From Plantago ovata (lineage: Eukaryota; Streptophyta; Magnoliopsida; Lamiales; Plantaginaceae): 64,000 nt of DNA. The DNA lies in the NCBI GenBank assembly GCA_028274465.1, contig CM051456.1, positions 84,678,753 to 84,742,752 of the forward strand. Reading direction: 5' to 3'. The notes beneath the pieces were generated by a model that was not told the DNA's origin, did no database searches, and saw only the letters and a list, made by a program, of their open reading frames with translations. A program made the translations under genes and the position numbers. Positions 9,368 through 20,817 of this stretch are shown here, piece by piece; position 1 is the first letter of the stretch, and every line of letters starts with the position of its first letter.

Positions 9368-11521
9368 CTATCTCTTCTTTTTGCGGGTACTAGCCTTCCC
9401 CTTCATTGATCTCCTTTCCATGCCACGAACCTGTGAATAAGAAAGAATATAGGCTGCAAGACCACAGTAGTGAGTAATAATATCAGGTGGTTCAGGTGGA
9501 TCAGGTATGGCTTGCAACACGTGTTGCTTGCCATCCACTTCGATAGTGCAGGTTCTTTGGTAGATGTCCATCACGGAGCGTAATTTAGTCAAGAACGTTT
9601 GCCCTAAGAGTATGACATCCCCCGTTCCTGGTGTAGACGCCGGCATAACTACAAAGTTGGTGTGTATAGATGCTTCACCAATCTTGACCAAAACATTTTT
9701 CACAACGCCCTCTGGTCTCATAAAGGATCCATCCGTCAGTTGCACAATAGCCCTTTGCTCAGATAGTTTTCCAATGTTGCTCTTTTCAAACACATTCAAA
9801 GGAATTATGTTTGAGTAGGATCCCGTGTCTAGTGTGGCACGGACATCTTCAAGATCACCAATCCCTACCTTAACATCGAAACTTTTAGGGAGTGGTTCGG
9901 GATCCTCTTGCTCTTCATCACTTGTGTCAGAACCAAGGCCCTTCTCTTCTTCCTCGGCCAGTAGAAGTTCTTCCTTCATGCTGCACTCACACCTAACAAC
10001 CTTCCTGATGGTGATTTCGTCAGGTACATCACCAGCCAATGTAATGGCATTCGACTTCACAGTGCTGCTAGGCAGTTTGCCTTGTTCCCTACTTGCTCCT
10101 CGGTCGATCAACTCTTGCATCTTTTGATGGGCAAGCCTAGTGCTCTCTTCCAACTTATCGAGCCTTTCCCTAGTCTTCTCAGAATCTTCCTCATAACGTT
10201 TGAGAAAACTTTGTGTGTGATCTACCATCTTCTGCAAGTTCTCCATCAGTAGAGCCGACTTCGACTTCGGTGGCTCTTTCGGAGCGGGGTTTTCGCAGTG
10301 ATCATTACCATAGTTCAGCCTACTACGGTCTTGGTTAGGTCCATAAGTTTGGTTAGCCGTTGCATATCCTTGATTGTTACGGTATCCTCTTGTCCAAAAT
10401 CCACCTCGAGGATTCCTACCATCTTGTCCGTAACTAACTTCTTGAGTGCAAAATTCCGTAGCAAAGGCTTCTTCTTCAGTTCCTCGAGCCCAGTTGCCAT
10501 CATCGTATGCCAGCTCCGATCTACACATATGAGCCCCATGCCCATAGTTCTTGCATATTCGGCATACTTCGTTCGAAACAGCTGTTCCGGTTGCGCTCTT
10601 GAGGACTTGCTTCAATTCGTTGGTAAAGCAGTCGAATTGATCCCCATTCCCTCTGTACATAGGGGCTTCTTGAGTCGGTGGAGCTTCGGGTCCACGTCTC
10701 CTAACCATTGCTCTTGGGTCCTTGAACTGCGAACCCTTAGCAAGCCTTTCGAAAACTGCCCAGACGGCTTCTGCGGTTTCCTCCCAAATATTGCCTCGGC
10801 ATTGGAAATCCACCACTTGTTGGTTCTCGAAGGTTAGTCCATTGTAGAAGTGTTGGACTAGGTCGGAGAGTTCAAAACCATGGTGAGGGCACTTGTTCGT
10901 GAGATCTTGGAACCTCTCGAATGCGGTGTAGATGGTCTCATCATAGTCCTGCTTGAATCCAGTGATTTGCGCCTTAAGCGCGGTAGTCAAGGTGTGAGGG
11001 AAGTATTTCTCCATGAATGCTGAAAAAACCTTTTCCCAATTGTCCAGCGAGCCTGCTGGAAGAGAACTCAGCAATGACTTGGCTTTGTCGCCAAGTCCCA
11101 TAGCAAAAACCTTCATCCTTAACTCATCCGTTGTTATGTCAGCTCCGGGTCGTGGGAGTTGGTTGACGAAATCATCGATATCGTGCAAGTACCCCATCAC
11201 ATCTTCCCTTGATAAGCCATAGAACCTCGGAAGTTGTTGGAATGCGTGGTTCTTGATCTCCAGATCTCGGGTTGCAGACGAAAGAACTATCGCCGGTCCC
11301 CTCATACGATCTTTGGTGGGTTGTACCCATTCCTTCAGTGGTCTAGCTTCTGCCATTCCGTCGATTTCCTTGAAGAGACTGAGTAGAGATTCAGAGAAAT
11401 CGGTTTCCTCTATTTCCTCTAGTGCGCGCCTTTCAAGTAGTCGCCTTCTTTGGTGGTAGACTCTGTCGATCTCAGCAATTGAATTAGCAAGCGGTGTACC
11501 TGTAGAACGTGTATGCGGCAT
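9368..11521 (-). CDS. Gag-protease polyprotein, intact (element A)
   Basis: 717 aa with no internal stop, beginning MPHTRS about 150 bp after the PBS. Residues 55-270 form the gag capsid region (AIVLSSATRDLEIKNHAFQQ, MGLGDKAKSLLSSLP, FMEKYFP, CPHHGFELSDLVQHFYNGL), matching the Athila-type gag pattern. Residues 320-333 are a zinc knuckle C-x2-C-x4-H-x4-C. A predicted coiled region lies at about 425-475. The aspartic protease follows, with the active-site DTGS at 565-568 and the ILLGQTFL flap-side motif at about 637-644. The protein stops after the protease, so this is a complete gag-pro unit, not a truncation of a longer frame. It should build virus-like particles and cleave itself, but cannot copy or insert DNA. 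Openness over more than 2 kb argues for recent function. Confidence 0.92.
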   Translation of the reverse strand: MPHTRSTGTPLANSIAEIDRVYHQRRRLLERRALEEIEETDFSESLLSLFKEIDGMAEARPLKEWVQPTKDRMRGPAIVLSSATRDLEIKNHAFQQLPRFYGLSREDVMGYLHDIDDFVNQLPRPGADITTDELRMKVFAMGLGDKAKSLLSSLPAGSLDNWEKVFSAFMEKYFPHTLTTALKAQITGFKQDYDETIYTAFERFQDLTNKCPHHGFELSDLVQHFYNGLTFENQQVVDFQCRGNIWEETAEAVWAVFERLAKGSQFKDPRAMVRRRGPEAPPTQEAPMYRGNGDQFDCFTNELKQVLKSATGTAVSNEVCRICKNYGHGAHMCRSELAYDDGNWARGTEEEAFATEFCTQEVSYGQDGRNPRGGFWTRGYRNNQGYATANQTYGPNQDRSRLNYGNDHCENPAPKEPPKSKSALLMENLQKMVDHTQSFLKRYEEDSEKTRERLDKLEESTRLAHQKMQELIDRGASREQGKLPSSTVKSNAITLAGDVPDEITIRKVVRCECSMKEELLLAEEEEKGLGSDTSDEEQEDPEPLPKSFDVKVGIGDLEDVRATLDTGSYSNIIPLNVFEKSNIGKLSEQRAIVQLTDGSFMRPEGVVKNVLVKIGEASIHTNFVVMPASTPGTGDVILLGQTFLTKLRSVMDIYQRTCTIEVDGKQHVLQAIPDPPEPPDIITHYCGLAAYILSYSQVRGMERRSMKGKASTRKKKR

Positions 11522-11669
11522 ACACTATCCATAACAGACTAGGAGAGGTGATTAGAAACTAACTAGGAAAGCAGTATCAGAGAGAGATTAAAAAGGAAAA
11601 CTAAAACTAAAAGAATTAGGAATCTAAAGCTGTAAATATAAACAAATTAAACAGAAAAAAGGAGTATAG

Positions 11670-11687
11670 TCCCCGGCAACGGCGCCA
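11670..11687 (-). promoter_or_regulatory. Primer-binding site (element A)
   Basis: Minus strand TGGCGCCGTTGCCGGGGA, three bases (AAT) after the 5' LTR. It is close to the complement of a plant tRNA-Asp 3' end, as known for Athila elements. Confidence 0.9.
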
Positions 11688-11690
11688 ATT

Positions 11691-12946
11691 TGATGAACGC
11701 GAGATTGTCAATTCCGGTTCAGTCAAATAATATTTGTTATTTAGCCAAAGGCAATCCACAACTACAACGAAAACCGTAGTGTAGCAGTACAATGACTCGA
11801 GTGTCGTTCTCTCAGGACTAAAACTAGCTTTATCAAATCTAATTTAGAATATAAAGACAGCAAACAGATAGCAATAGGGGGTTTTCTAGCAGATAATGGA
11901 GATTGGTGATAGTATGGTCCTTCTTAACATAATGGGTCGATAATCATGCATAAATTCCTCGGTCTTGCATAGAGATCTTTGAATCAATCTAGTGTCCTGT
12001 TGCAAGTATTAAGCATTACGAAGATAATTTGGTCTGACTAATCAATCACGATTGTCCTAATGTGTTCCGTAATTATTCAACACTACGAAGATAATTGGTC
12101 TGATGGTCGACTAGTGTCCAATTGTGCATAATAATCAATACAACATACGAGAATTTTGGTTACAACTGATCAACGAAATAAAGCAATGACACGGAGTATA
12201 ATGCGCGATATAGCCATTAGCATGATTATCTTCCCTTGCTAAGAATTCACATACTACCACCAATGATAAATTTAGCTACTCATAATAGGCATGCAATCAA
12301 CAGAAATCATAGAAGAAAACATGTTGAAAGAATATAAAATAAGTAGAATAAATCTCTAAGATACAAAGTTACCGAAGGTTGTCAGTCTCCGGATGATTGT
12401 CGTCCTACAAGCTCCAAACTGCTATGAAAAAGTATCCCCTAAGCTACAGAACTCCCAGGACAGGCCCCGGGAAGTTCCTACCTAAAACTATAGAGAGAGG
12501 TGAGAGAGAAGGTCTGGAAAGATATGATTTTCGGAGAGAAAACTGAGCACTATATATAGGCCCCGAATTAACTCTGGGGCGGTTCGCCCCCCGTTATTTT
12601 CGCGGAATTCCGCGTTTTTCGACGCGGTTTTGGATTTCTTCACCTTTTCGGACTCGGTTTCTGACTTCTAGTGGCCTTCTAACCTCCAGATTCAACCCCT
12701 AGACTCCAAATCCTATCCGGAAACCTTCAGATACTCCAAATAGGCTTCTGGAACTCCAATTCCTTGTCAACTTCAATATAATTGCTCGGAAATCCCCGAA
12801 TTTCAACCAAAACCTGTAAAATAAAATCTAAAGGGAAACGTGACACTATTCTAATAAAATGTACTAAAATATAGCTAAATTAACATAGAGGATAGCTAAA
12901 ATAGGTGAAAAAGACTCGAATGAAAGTGTAAAATACACATTCATCA
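11691..12946 (-). repeat. 5' LTR of element A
   Basis: 1256 bp. TATA-like TATATATAG on the minus strand (about 12551-12559) with the palindrome GGGGCGGTTCGCCCC (12576-12590) just upstream. Adjacent to the PBS. Confidence 0.92.
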
Positions 12947-14191
12947 AGTATCGCTTTCAAATTTATATTACACCGGGCATGCAGCATGTCATATCTCTAT
13001 TACTGTCTGTATTGATATTAAACATGTCCCCTCGGATAGATGACCGATCACACAGATAGTGGGAGCTATGTGAGTTATCATCTATCCCAAACTCTCCCTA
13101 GTCGAGGTTCATCTCGGATGTAGGGGTCTGAATGAACCAGACAAGACTAGTATGCGTGGAGGTTATACCTTTTGGAGCAAGTGTGAGCCGATTCGACGGC
13201 CACGGAAGGGATTGTTGGACAATCGAGAAACGTTCCCATAACTGCGCATAGTTGTTCGAAGAAGCTTTATCGAACAATGGAAGTACCCACCGGACACTCC
13301 CATCGATGTATACTCTACACCGAAGTGTCTATGGGAACCGGTGAGTTGTCGAAGTGATGCCAGTCGTCCTTTGGACTTACAGGACTTTATCATCACATTT
13401 GTTGCCCCATATCCTTGGTGGACCCGTCGATGTCAGCTCTGAGTAAGCAGTTGACCTAAGACACGATCCATGATTATGGCTACATACAAATGGGGATGAT
13501 AAGTGATTATGTGAAGGATTCATCTCTCAATTGTAGCACAGGAGAACAGTGCTCATAGTCGTTCATAGTTGTGATGGTAAAACCGCTGGCCAGCGTATCA
13601 ATATTATTATGATGGTCATAATAGATATTGGATTCACCATGCAACTCACTAAAGACGCCCGTGGATGTATTATTGGGATAGACACTTCATCGATCCTAGA
13701 TACATTCGAGCAAGTCAGATGAAGGGACGTTACCATCGCCGCGTTGAGCGCAACAGACTTCGCAACGAAAGGGTTAGCTTTGAGAAACCTCTCAAACGTC
13801 CTCATGTATTAATATTGCAAATGGAACCGTCTAGGAATTCCATGTTGCCTCGTCTAGGACTTGCTTAATACGATGAGGCCCTATGGGTCACACTATGTGG
13901 TGATTCAGCCTATCAGAATATCCTTGAAGATGGAATCGCAATTAATTTGGAATTAATTGTGATTGATGGATTATAATTTGATTTGGAATTAATTATAATA
14001 TTTGGTGGCTCAATTAATGATTTGGAATTATTAATTGAATTGGCTAATTAATTGTATTTTATGTAAATACAATTAAAAATTATATTTTAGAAATATAATG
14101 GAGGTTTGATTTGAAAGGATATGTTAATTTAGAATTAACATATGCACATCGGCAAAATCTACTTGGAGTTTGAATTGCCTTAGAACTATAA

Positions 14192-14215
14192 GTGGGTCCC
14201 AAAATCGGGACCCAC
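14192..14215. repeat. Palindrome in S2 (GTGGGTCCC type)
   Basis: Arms GTGGGTCCC and GGGACCCAC around AAAATC, the counterpart of 2945-2972 in S1. The stem is kept while the loop differs. Confidence 0.6.
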
Positions 14216-14232
14216 CTATCACCCTTAGGACA

Positions 14233-14246
14233 CGCGCGCGCGCGCG
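14233..14246 (+). repeat. CG dinucleotide run
   Basis: Alternating CG over about 14 nt in an otherwise AT-rich segment. Confidence 0.85.
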
Positions 14247-14254
14247 AGATGGAG

Positions 14255-14284
14255 TAGGGGAAGGAGTTCGACTCCTTCCTCTAT
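14255..14284. repeat. Palindrome in S2 and left edge of the 12-kb duplication
   Basis: GGGGAAGGAGT-TCG-ACTCCTTCCTC hairpin. Similarity to the second copy (39167 onward) begins at this hairpin. Confidence 0.65.
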
Positions 14285-14828
14285 TAGAAGTCTAAGGGAT
14301 AAGTTAGATTCTCCTGATTCAGTTTAATTGCTTATGCTTTAGGGTTCTATTGACTACTATATATAGTAGACTATTAGAGAGTTTTTGACATAGACTTTTA
14401 CAGTCATTCTACCCAGTTTTCTTAGAGAAAATAAAAACTCTCCCCTCCTCTATAAGCCTACGCGCGCGCCACCTACCGGAGGAATCGCCGCCCCATATTC
14501 TTGGTTACACAAAGAATATCCTAGCATTCTTTCCGATAGGTTGTTCATCCGTGGATACCATGGTTGAGGTTCTAGGAGCTGGAAACTAACTTTTATTGTC
14601 TTGCAGATAATCAAAGTATTGCAGATATCTTCGACTTCAACGAAGGAGAAGATACACCGGATTATTACGAAGACTTGGAAGCTGCTTTGGAAGTAAGGTT
14701 AGTCTTCTAATTAACGTGTTTAAATATATACGGCATATACATAATCAATTAACCTGTATGTTAAGAAAATTTTTGAAATTCCGCTGCGTACCCTAGGGGT
14801 AACTCTGACCGTATTTTCTTACAAACAT

Positions 14829-15405
14829 ATGTCCCCCTAGTTTCCATGTATCTTTGTAGAAGATAGTTGAGGAACTATGTTGAAGTAGAGGTCGAGCAGA
14901 GTCTCGACTAGTAGTGGGTGAAAAACGATTTCCGTATTCGTGCCTTGGTAACTTTCCCTCCTCCTATCTCCCCCTCCCCCCCTTTTTTATAGGGTGCGAG
15001 CAGACGTTGCTCGAACCTTATAAAAGGGGTATATTTACTAGGTAGAGATTGGATCCGGGTAAGTATTCCTAGGTGGAAATAGGATTCTCGCTTTCTCGAG
15101 GAGACAATTGTAAGGTGATGGAATGAAATGACTTCCTCTTGCTTTTTCTTGACACTTTCTCGAGAAGCTTTGTGAGAAAGCGGCTCCTCGGTACCATATA
15201 AAAGCATCATTTTAATTTTCCTTCTCGGATGATCGGTCCTTCTCGCTCTGCGGACTGTATCTTCGATCTGGTCCTCGCTCCATGAATTACCTCTGGTTGT
15301 TAGGTAATCCGCACTTCTTTGACAAGGAAGGTCGATGCAGGAGCGTGGAGGGCCTATTGGTAAATTCACCAGGCGGCTGTGATCTGGGTCGTTGATAGTG
15401 GACAC
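14829..15405 (-). pseudogene. 3' internal remnant of the Tat-like element, with ORF
   Basis: On the minus strand an ORF of 165 aa runs from 15405 to 14908 (MSTINDPDHSRLVNLPIGPPR..., then a basic RRARRTDHPRRK stretch), followed by a purine-rich AACTAGGGGGACAT (14829-14842) that precedes the LTR-like segment ending at 4656. The product is not recognised. Its Pro/Arg-rich start recalls the N-terminus of some Tat gag proteins, which would make this an internally deleted element, but that is a guess. The copy at 39834-40403 has diverged at both ends. Element C cuts it at 15406. Confidence 0.35.
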
Positions 15406-16649
15406 TGATGAATGTGTATTTTACACTTTAATTCGAGTCTTTTTCACCTATTTTAGCTATCCTCTATGTTAATTTAGCTATATTTTAGTACATTTATTAG
15501 AATAGTGTCACGTTTCCCTTTAGATTTTATTTTACAGGTTTTGGTTGAAATTCGGAGATTTACGGGCAATTATATTGAAGTCTACAAGGAATTGGTGTTC
15601 CAGAAGCCTATTTGGAGTATCTGAAGGTTTCCGGATAGGATTTGGAGTCTAGGGGTCGAATCTGGAGGTTAGAAGGCCATTAGAAGTCTGAAACCGAGTC
15701 CGAAAAGGCAAAGAAATCCAAAACCGCGTCGAAATCGCAGAAATTCCGCGTTTACACTGTGGGGCGAACCGCCGCGGGAAAAAATCAGGCCTATATATAG
15801 TTGCGAGTTTTCTCTCCGAAAATCATATCTTTCCAAGCCTACTTTCTCACCTCTCTCTATAGTTTTAGGTAGGAACTTCCCGAGGCCTGTCCTGGGAGTT
15901 TCATAGCTTAGGGGATACTTTTTCATAGCAGATTGGAGCGCGTAAGATCGCAATCATCCGGAGATTGACAACCTTCGGTAACCTTGTATCTTACAACTTT
16001 TATCTACTTATTTTATATTCTTTCAATATGTTTTCTTCTATGATTGCTATTGATTGCATGCACATTATGAGTAGCTAAATTTATCGTTGGTGGTAGTATG
16101 TGAATTCTTAGCGAGGGAAGATAATCATGCTAATGGCTATATCGCGCAATATACTCCGTGTCATTGCTTTATTTCGTTGATGAGTTGAACACCAAAATTC
16201 TCATATGTTGTATTGATCATTATGCACACTAGGACACTTGTCGGCCAATCAGACCAAATTATCTTCATAGTGTTGAATGATTACGGAACACAATAGGACG
16301 TTAGTTGTTGACAGGTCAGACCCATATTATCTTCGTAGTGCACAATACTTACAACAGGACCCAAGATTCATTCAAAGATCTCTATGCAAGACCGAGGAAT
16401 TTATGCATGATTATCGACCCATTATGTTAAGAAGGACCATACTATCACCAACCTCCATTATCTGCTTGAAAACCCCCTATTGCTTTCTATCTGCTGTTTT
16501 ATATTCTCTCGATTAAATAGATAAAGCTAGTTATAGTCCTGAGAGAACGACACTCGAGTCATTCTACTACTACACTACGGTTTTCGTTGTAGTTGTGGAT
16601 TGCCTTTGGCTATTACAAATTTATTTGACTGAATCTGACACGTTCATCA
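15406..16649 (+). repeat. 5' LTR of element C
   Basis: 1244 bp, TGATGAATGTG...CGTTCATCA. The TATA box TATATATAG lies at about 15793-15801 and an imperfect GGGGCG-AAC-CGCCGC palindrome precedes it (about 15761-15775). Confidence 0.9.
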
Positions 16650-16652
16650 AAT

Positions 16653-16670
16653 TGGCGCCGTTGCCGGGGA
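16653..16670 (+). promoter_or_regulatory. Primer-binding site (element C)
   Basis: TGGCGCCGTTGCCGGGGA, three bases after the LTR; tRNA-Asp type. Confidence 0.9.
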
Positions 16671-16811
16671 CTATACTCCTTTGTTCTATTTAATTTGTTT
16701 TTATTTACAACTTTAGATTCCTAATTCTTTTAGGTTTAGTTTTCCTTTTTAATCTCTCTCTGTTTTCCTATTTGTTTCTAATCACTTTTCCTAGTCTGTC
16801 ACAGATTGTGT

Positions 16812-18823
16812 ATGCCGCATACACGTTCTGCAGGAATACCGCTTGCTGATTCAATTGCTGAGATCGATAGAGTCTACCACCAAATAAGGCGACTCCTTTT
16901 CAAGGAAATCGACGGAATGGCAGAAGCTAGACCACTGAAGGCATGGGTACAACCCACCAAGGATCGTATGAGGGGACCGGCGATTGTTCTTTCGCCCGCA
17001 ACCCGAGATCTGGAAATCAAGAACCACGCATTCCAACAACTTCCGAGGTTCTATGGCTTATCAAGGGAAGATATGATGGGGTACTTGAACGATATCGATG
17101 ATTTCGTCAACCAACTCCCACGACCCGGAGCTGACATAACAACGGATGAGTTGAGGATGAAGGTTTTTGCTATGGGACTTGGCGACAGAGCCAAGTCATG
17201 GCTGAGTTCTCTACCAGCCGGCTCGCTGGACACTTGGGAAAAGGTTTTTTCAGCTTTCATGGAGAAATACTTCCCACACACTCTTACTACTGCGCTCAAG
17301 GTGCAAATCATTGGATTCAAGCAGGACTGTGATGCGATCATCTACACCGCGTTCGAGAGGTTCCAAGATCTCACGAACAAGTGCCCTCACCATGGTTTTG
17401 AACTCTCCGACCTAGTCCAACACTTCTACAATGGACTAACCTTCGAGAACCAACAAGTGGTGGATTTCCAATGCCGAGGCAATATTTGGGAGGAAACCGC
17501 AGAAGCCGTCTGGGCTGTTTTCGAAAGGCTTGCTAAGGGTTCGCAGTTCAAGGACCCAAGAGCAATGGCTAGGAGACGTGGACCCGAAGCTCCACCGACT
17601 CAAGAAGCCCCAATGTACAGGGGGAATGGGGACCAATTCGAGTGCTTTACCAACGAATTGAAGCAAGTCCTCAAGAGCGCCACCGGAACAACTGTTTCGA
17701 ACGAAGTATGCCGAATATGCAAAAACTATGGGCATGGAGCTCATATGTGTAGATCGGAGCTGGCATACGAAGATGGCAACTGGGCTCGAGGAGGAGAAGA
17801 AGAAGCCTTTGCTACGGAGTTTGGTACTCAAGAAGTTAGCTACGGACAAGAAGGTAGGAATGCTCGAGGCGGATTTTGGAGAAGAGGATACCGTAACAAT
17901 CAAGGATATGCACCGGCTAACCAAACCTATGGACCTAACCAAGACCGTAGTAGGCTGAACTATGGTAATGATCACTGCGAAAACCCCGCTCCGAAAGAGC
18001 CACCGAAGTCGAAGACGGCTCTACTGATGGAGAACTTGCAGAAGATGGTTGATCACACACAAAGTTTTCTCAAACGGTATGAAGAAGATTCTGAGAAGAC
18101 TAGGGCAAGGCTCGATAAGTTAGAAGAGAGCACTAGGCTTGCCCATCAAAAGATGCAGGAGTTGATCGACCGAAGAGCAAGTAGGGAACAAGGCAACACT
18201 TTGAAGGTCGTTAGATGCGAGTGTTGCATGAAGGAAGAACTACTACAGGCTAAGGAAGAAGAGGAGGACCTTGGTTCTGACGCAAGTGATGAGGAGCAAG
18301 AGGATCCCGAACCACTCCCTAAGAGTTTCGATGTTAAGGTCGGGATTGGGGAGCTTGAAGATGTCCGAGCCACACTAGACACTGGATCCTACTCAAACAT
18401 AATTCCTTTGAATGTGTTTGAAAAGAGTAACCTTGGAAAACTATCTGAGGAAAGGGCTATTGTGCGACTGGCGGATGGATCATTTATGAGAAAAATGTGT
18501 TGGTCAAGATTGGTGAAGCATCTATATACACCAATTTCTTAGTTATGCCGGCATCTGCACCTGGGACGGGGGATGTCATACTCTTAGGGCAAACATTCTT
18601 GACCAAGCTACGCTCGGTGATGGATATCTACCAAAGAACTTGCACCATCGAAGTAAATGGCAAACAACACGTATTGCAAGCCATACCTGATCCACCTGAA
18701 CCGCCCGATATTACTACTCACTATTGTGGTCTTGCAGCCTATATTCTTTCTTATTCACAGGTTCGTGGCATGGAAAGGAGATCAATGAAGGGGAAGCCTA
18801 GTACCCTCAAAAAAAGGAGATAG
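16812..18823 (+). pseudogene. Gag-protease polyprotein, frameshifted (element C)
   Basis: Starts MPHTRS like element A, although the frame opens slightly upstream. Compared with A it lacks about 20 residues after RRRLL (in frame) and about 25 residues after SREQG. It keeps the gag capsid region, the zinc knuckle CRICKNYGHGAHMC and the protease DTGS. Near 18492 about 16 bases present in A are missing, which shifts the frame and ends the protein at 18542. The protease C-terminus continues in another frame to 18823. The active site survives but the flap half is cut off, so protease function is doubtful while gag could still be made. C' carries the same lesions. Confidence 0.85.
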
Positions 18824-18867
18824 GCGCAGACAGGAGTCGAGTCAAAGACTTAAAACAATGATGCTAT

Positions 18868-18882
18868 CCGGGAGGCAACCCG
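18868..18882 (+). terminator. Hairpin after gag-pro (C)
   Basis: CGGG-AGGCAA-CCCG core about 45 nt beyond the end of gag-pro, the counterpart of 9308-9323. Label is a placeholder. Confidence 0.4.
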
Positions 18883-19087
18883 AAATTTTTTATCGCTTTC
18901 TTTACTGCTTTTCTGCATGCATTTCATTCTTGAACTATTTGCTTCTCATATGCGAATTTGTTCATGTGTGTGTCGTATATGCTTTTGTTTGAGTGAGATT
19001 TTTCGAGTGGTTTTTTGAAAAAATTAGTTTCGGGATTTAAACCGCATTTTCTGACATCGGGACACGTCTCCCCGCATTGGGGAGCAC

Positions 19088-19165
19088 TGGGCGAGCCGCC
19101 CCACTTGGGGGGCGAACCGCCCCGTGGTGGGGCGAACCGCCCCACACGTGGGGCGAACAGTCCCA
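19088..19165. promoter_or_regulatory. Internal palindrome cluster (C)
   Basis: Three to four tandem palindromes of the type GGGGCG-AAC-CGCCCC, separated by linkers such as CACTTGG and GTGGT. They lie about 225 bp upstream of the candidate splice donor. The following 200 bp are pyrimidine-rich, like a plant 5' leader. No clear TATA box is seen. Confidence 0.7.
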
Positions 19166-19390
19166 GATCTTAAAAAACGCAGATTTCAACCCCAAATCAT
19201 TATTTTCTTCATTCTTCTTCATCCATACTCCCAAAAAACCCGAAAAGTGCGATTTTGCTTCTAAATCTTCATAACTTCTTCGTTTCTTGACCAAATTGAG
19301 TGTTCTTTAGCTTAATTCGAAGCCTATTACATGATCTATCATCCTAACCGATCAGATTTCATCCTAATTCGTTAGATTTGCAGATCTGAG

Positions 19391-19934
19391 GTATCATCTT
19401 TAAGAACCCTAATTTTCGAGTTTGGGGGTTTTCTAATTTGAGCTTCAATTATGCTTGTTTGATGCATGGGTATGGTGTTTATGTGATTAGACATGTTATT
19501 TACTATCAATTGCATGCTCAATTTTGCTTAAATTGTTGATTTGGGTATTTTGCTATTAGATGATATATCTTGTTATGCATTATGTCTTTATCTTTGATTT
19601 ATAGCATATGGATATGTTTATTGGTGTAATGTTGGTGGATTTGACGATAGAATGCTTATTAGTTGAGAATGAGGATTTACGCTGTTGAATTTTTTGCGCT
19701 GCTATGGTATGAATTGAAACCTTGTTATCAAGGTTATTGGTTGTCTAGTAAGAGCATGATGTGATGTATTGCATGTAGTAGTTACGTTGATATGTTGCAT
19801 GATGAAGTAGCTAGGCTAGACATTGCGGTTTGGGGAGTTCGATTGATGAATTTATCACTTGTGTGTCTCGGTTTTACACTAGCATATATTTTAGTCTGTT
19901 TTGAGTCGTACGAGGTGTTAATCGCTGTTTGTAG
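19391..19934 (+). other. Candidate 5'-leader intron of the accessory gene (C)
   Basis: ATCTGAG|GTATCATC to GTTTGTAG|GTACCA, T-rich interior, 544 bp. Boundaries are conserved with A, F and G. Confidence 0.55.
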
Positions 19935-20790
19935 GTACCATACTAAGGGAAGGGAGCATTCCCGTATGATTGCTGTGAAGAACCATGTCAAGGAAGGTGA
20001 TCTCGCCAGATGTGTGTTCGAGCCAAGAGGTTTTGGCAACAACATCGTGGATTATCCGAGAGGAGGAGTTAGGATACAACTGGAGTTAGGACTCCTATGA
20101 CTATTCATGCACCACCGAAGGGTCAGAAACCACTATTATGTCAGCACTCCATCACGAGGACTACAGAGTTCAAGTGAATAGGAAGGCACCGGGACAGTCT
20201 TGCCACGACGGATTCGATCTTGAGTCCGAAGTTGCTCGAAGGTTCCGAAGCGCTAGCTTGGTTCCAAAACGTAATGACATGGGTACCCAGCACCTTGTTG
20301 GGGTGCCCCTTGCCTGCCTCTAAAAGGAGCATAACATTTATATTGGGAGCATCAACTGTAGAGAATGTGGACAAAATTGGAGAAAAAGGTAGAAGACTTC
20401 TGAGTATCCGAACAGCTAACTGAAACCTTCTCGTGGAGTGAACCGTTGGAGGGGGAGGTCCTGATACCACTGCCCTTTCCCCTTCAACAGTTCACATCCT
20501 ATTGGAGGACTACTAGATGGAGAATTCCATAACAGCGGCGGTTAATCTTGAGAATTCAACCTGCCACTACAACTCTACTAGTGACGATGTGCGTGACAGT
20601 AGTGACAATGAAGACAAGAGGGACGATGATGATACAGATGGTTGAGTCGGTCCTGTCCAATCTTTTGATGGAACTACTGCCACTACGACAAGTCCCGATG
20701 ATCATATATGAAGCTCCCAAAAGAGGCCCAATAACTCAAGAGCAGCATACTCAGCCGACCGAGGCCAAACCATGGGGTAACATCTAGTAT
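19935..20790 (+). pseudogene. Decayed accessory ORF of element C
   Basis: Begins GTACCATAC directly after the candidate 3' splice site; the G element has GTACCATGG here, so the start codon reads ATA in C. No long frame remains. A short stretch around 20330-20400 (NIYIGSINCRECGQNWRKR) lines up with the end of the F accessory protein, and an Asp-rich end (about 20520-20787) follows. The central domain is not recognisable. The copy at 44934-45785 is nearly the same. Confidence 0.5.
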
Positions 20791-20817
20791 CACATCTTAT
20801 TTCCTCATTTTCTTACT

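Larger units (their letters stand above)
4784..12946 (-). mobile_element. Element A: complete non-autonomous Athila-like LTR retrotransposon (family 1)
   Basis: Two LTRs of equal length (1256 bp; 4784-6039 and 11691-12946) start TGATGAACGCG and end CATTCATCA on the plus strand. Exact 5-bp duplications AGTAT flank it (4779-4783 and 12947-12951). The PBS, gag-pro ORF and PPT are all on the minus strand in the right order. By eye the LTRs differ at roughly two dozen positions with no length change, about 98% identity, so the insertion is fairly recent. The interior (5.65 kb) encodes only gag and protease. In place of polymerase it has a palindrome cluster, a candidate intron, a decayed accessory ORF and a 3' non-coding region shared with elements C, D, E and F. 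RT and integrase would have to come from elsewhere. Confidence 0.93.
12952..14823 (+). mobile_element. Solo LTR S2, 3' segment
   Basis: Continues S2 after element A and ends TTTTCTTACA, followed by the AACAT duplication (14824-14828). A TATA-like CTACTATATATAG lies near 14354-14366. Compared with S3 it lacks about 80 bp near 14328. No coding frame. Confidence 0.75.

Noticed and set aside
10298..10837. 179-aa ORF antisense to gag-pro of A, repeated in C and C'
   Set aside because: A shadow of the conserved gag frame; the conservation follows from the sense strand.
16653..16670. tRNA-like sequence
   Set aside because: Only an 18-nt match to the end of tRNA-Asp, correctly placed as a primer-binding site; no cloverleaf.
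19792..20100. 102-aa ORF across the accessory region of C as a real gene
   Set aside because: It starts inside the candidate intron and ends at an early stop; it is best seen as a decayed remnant.
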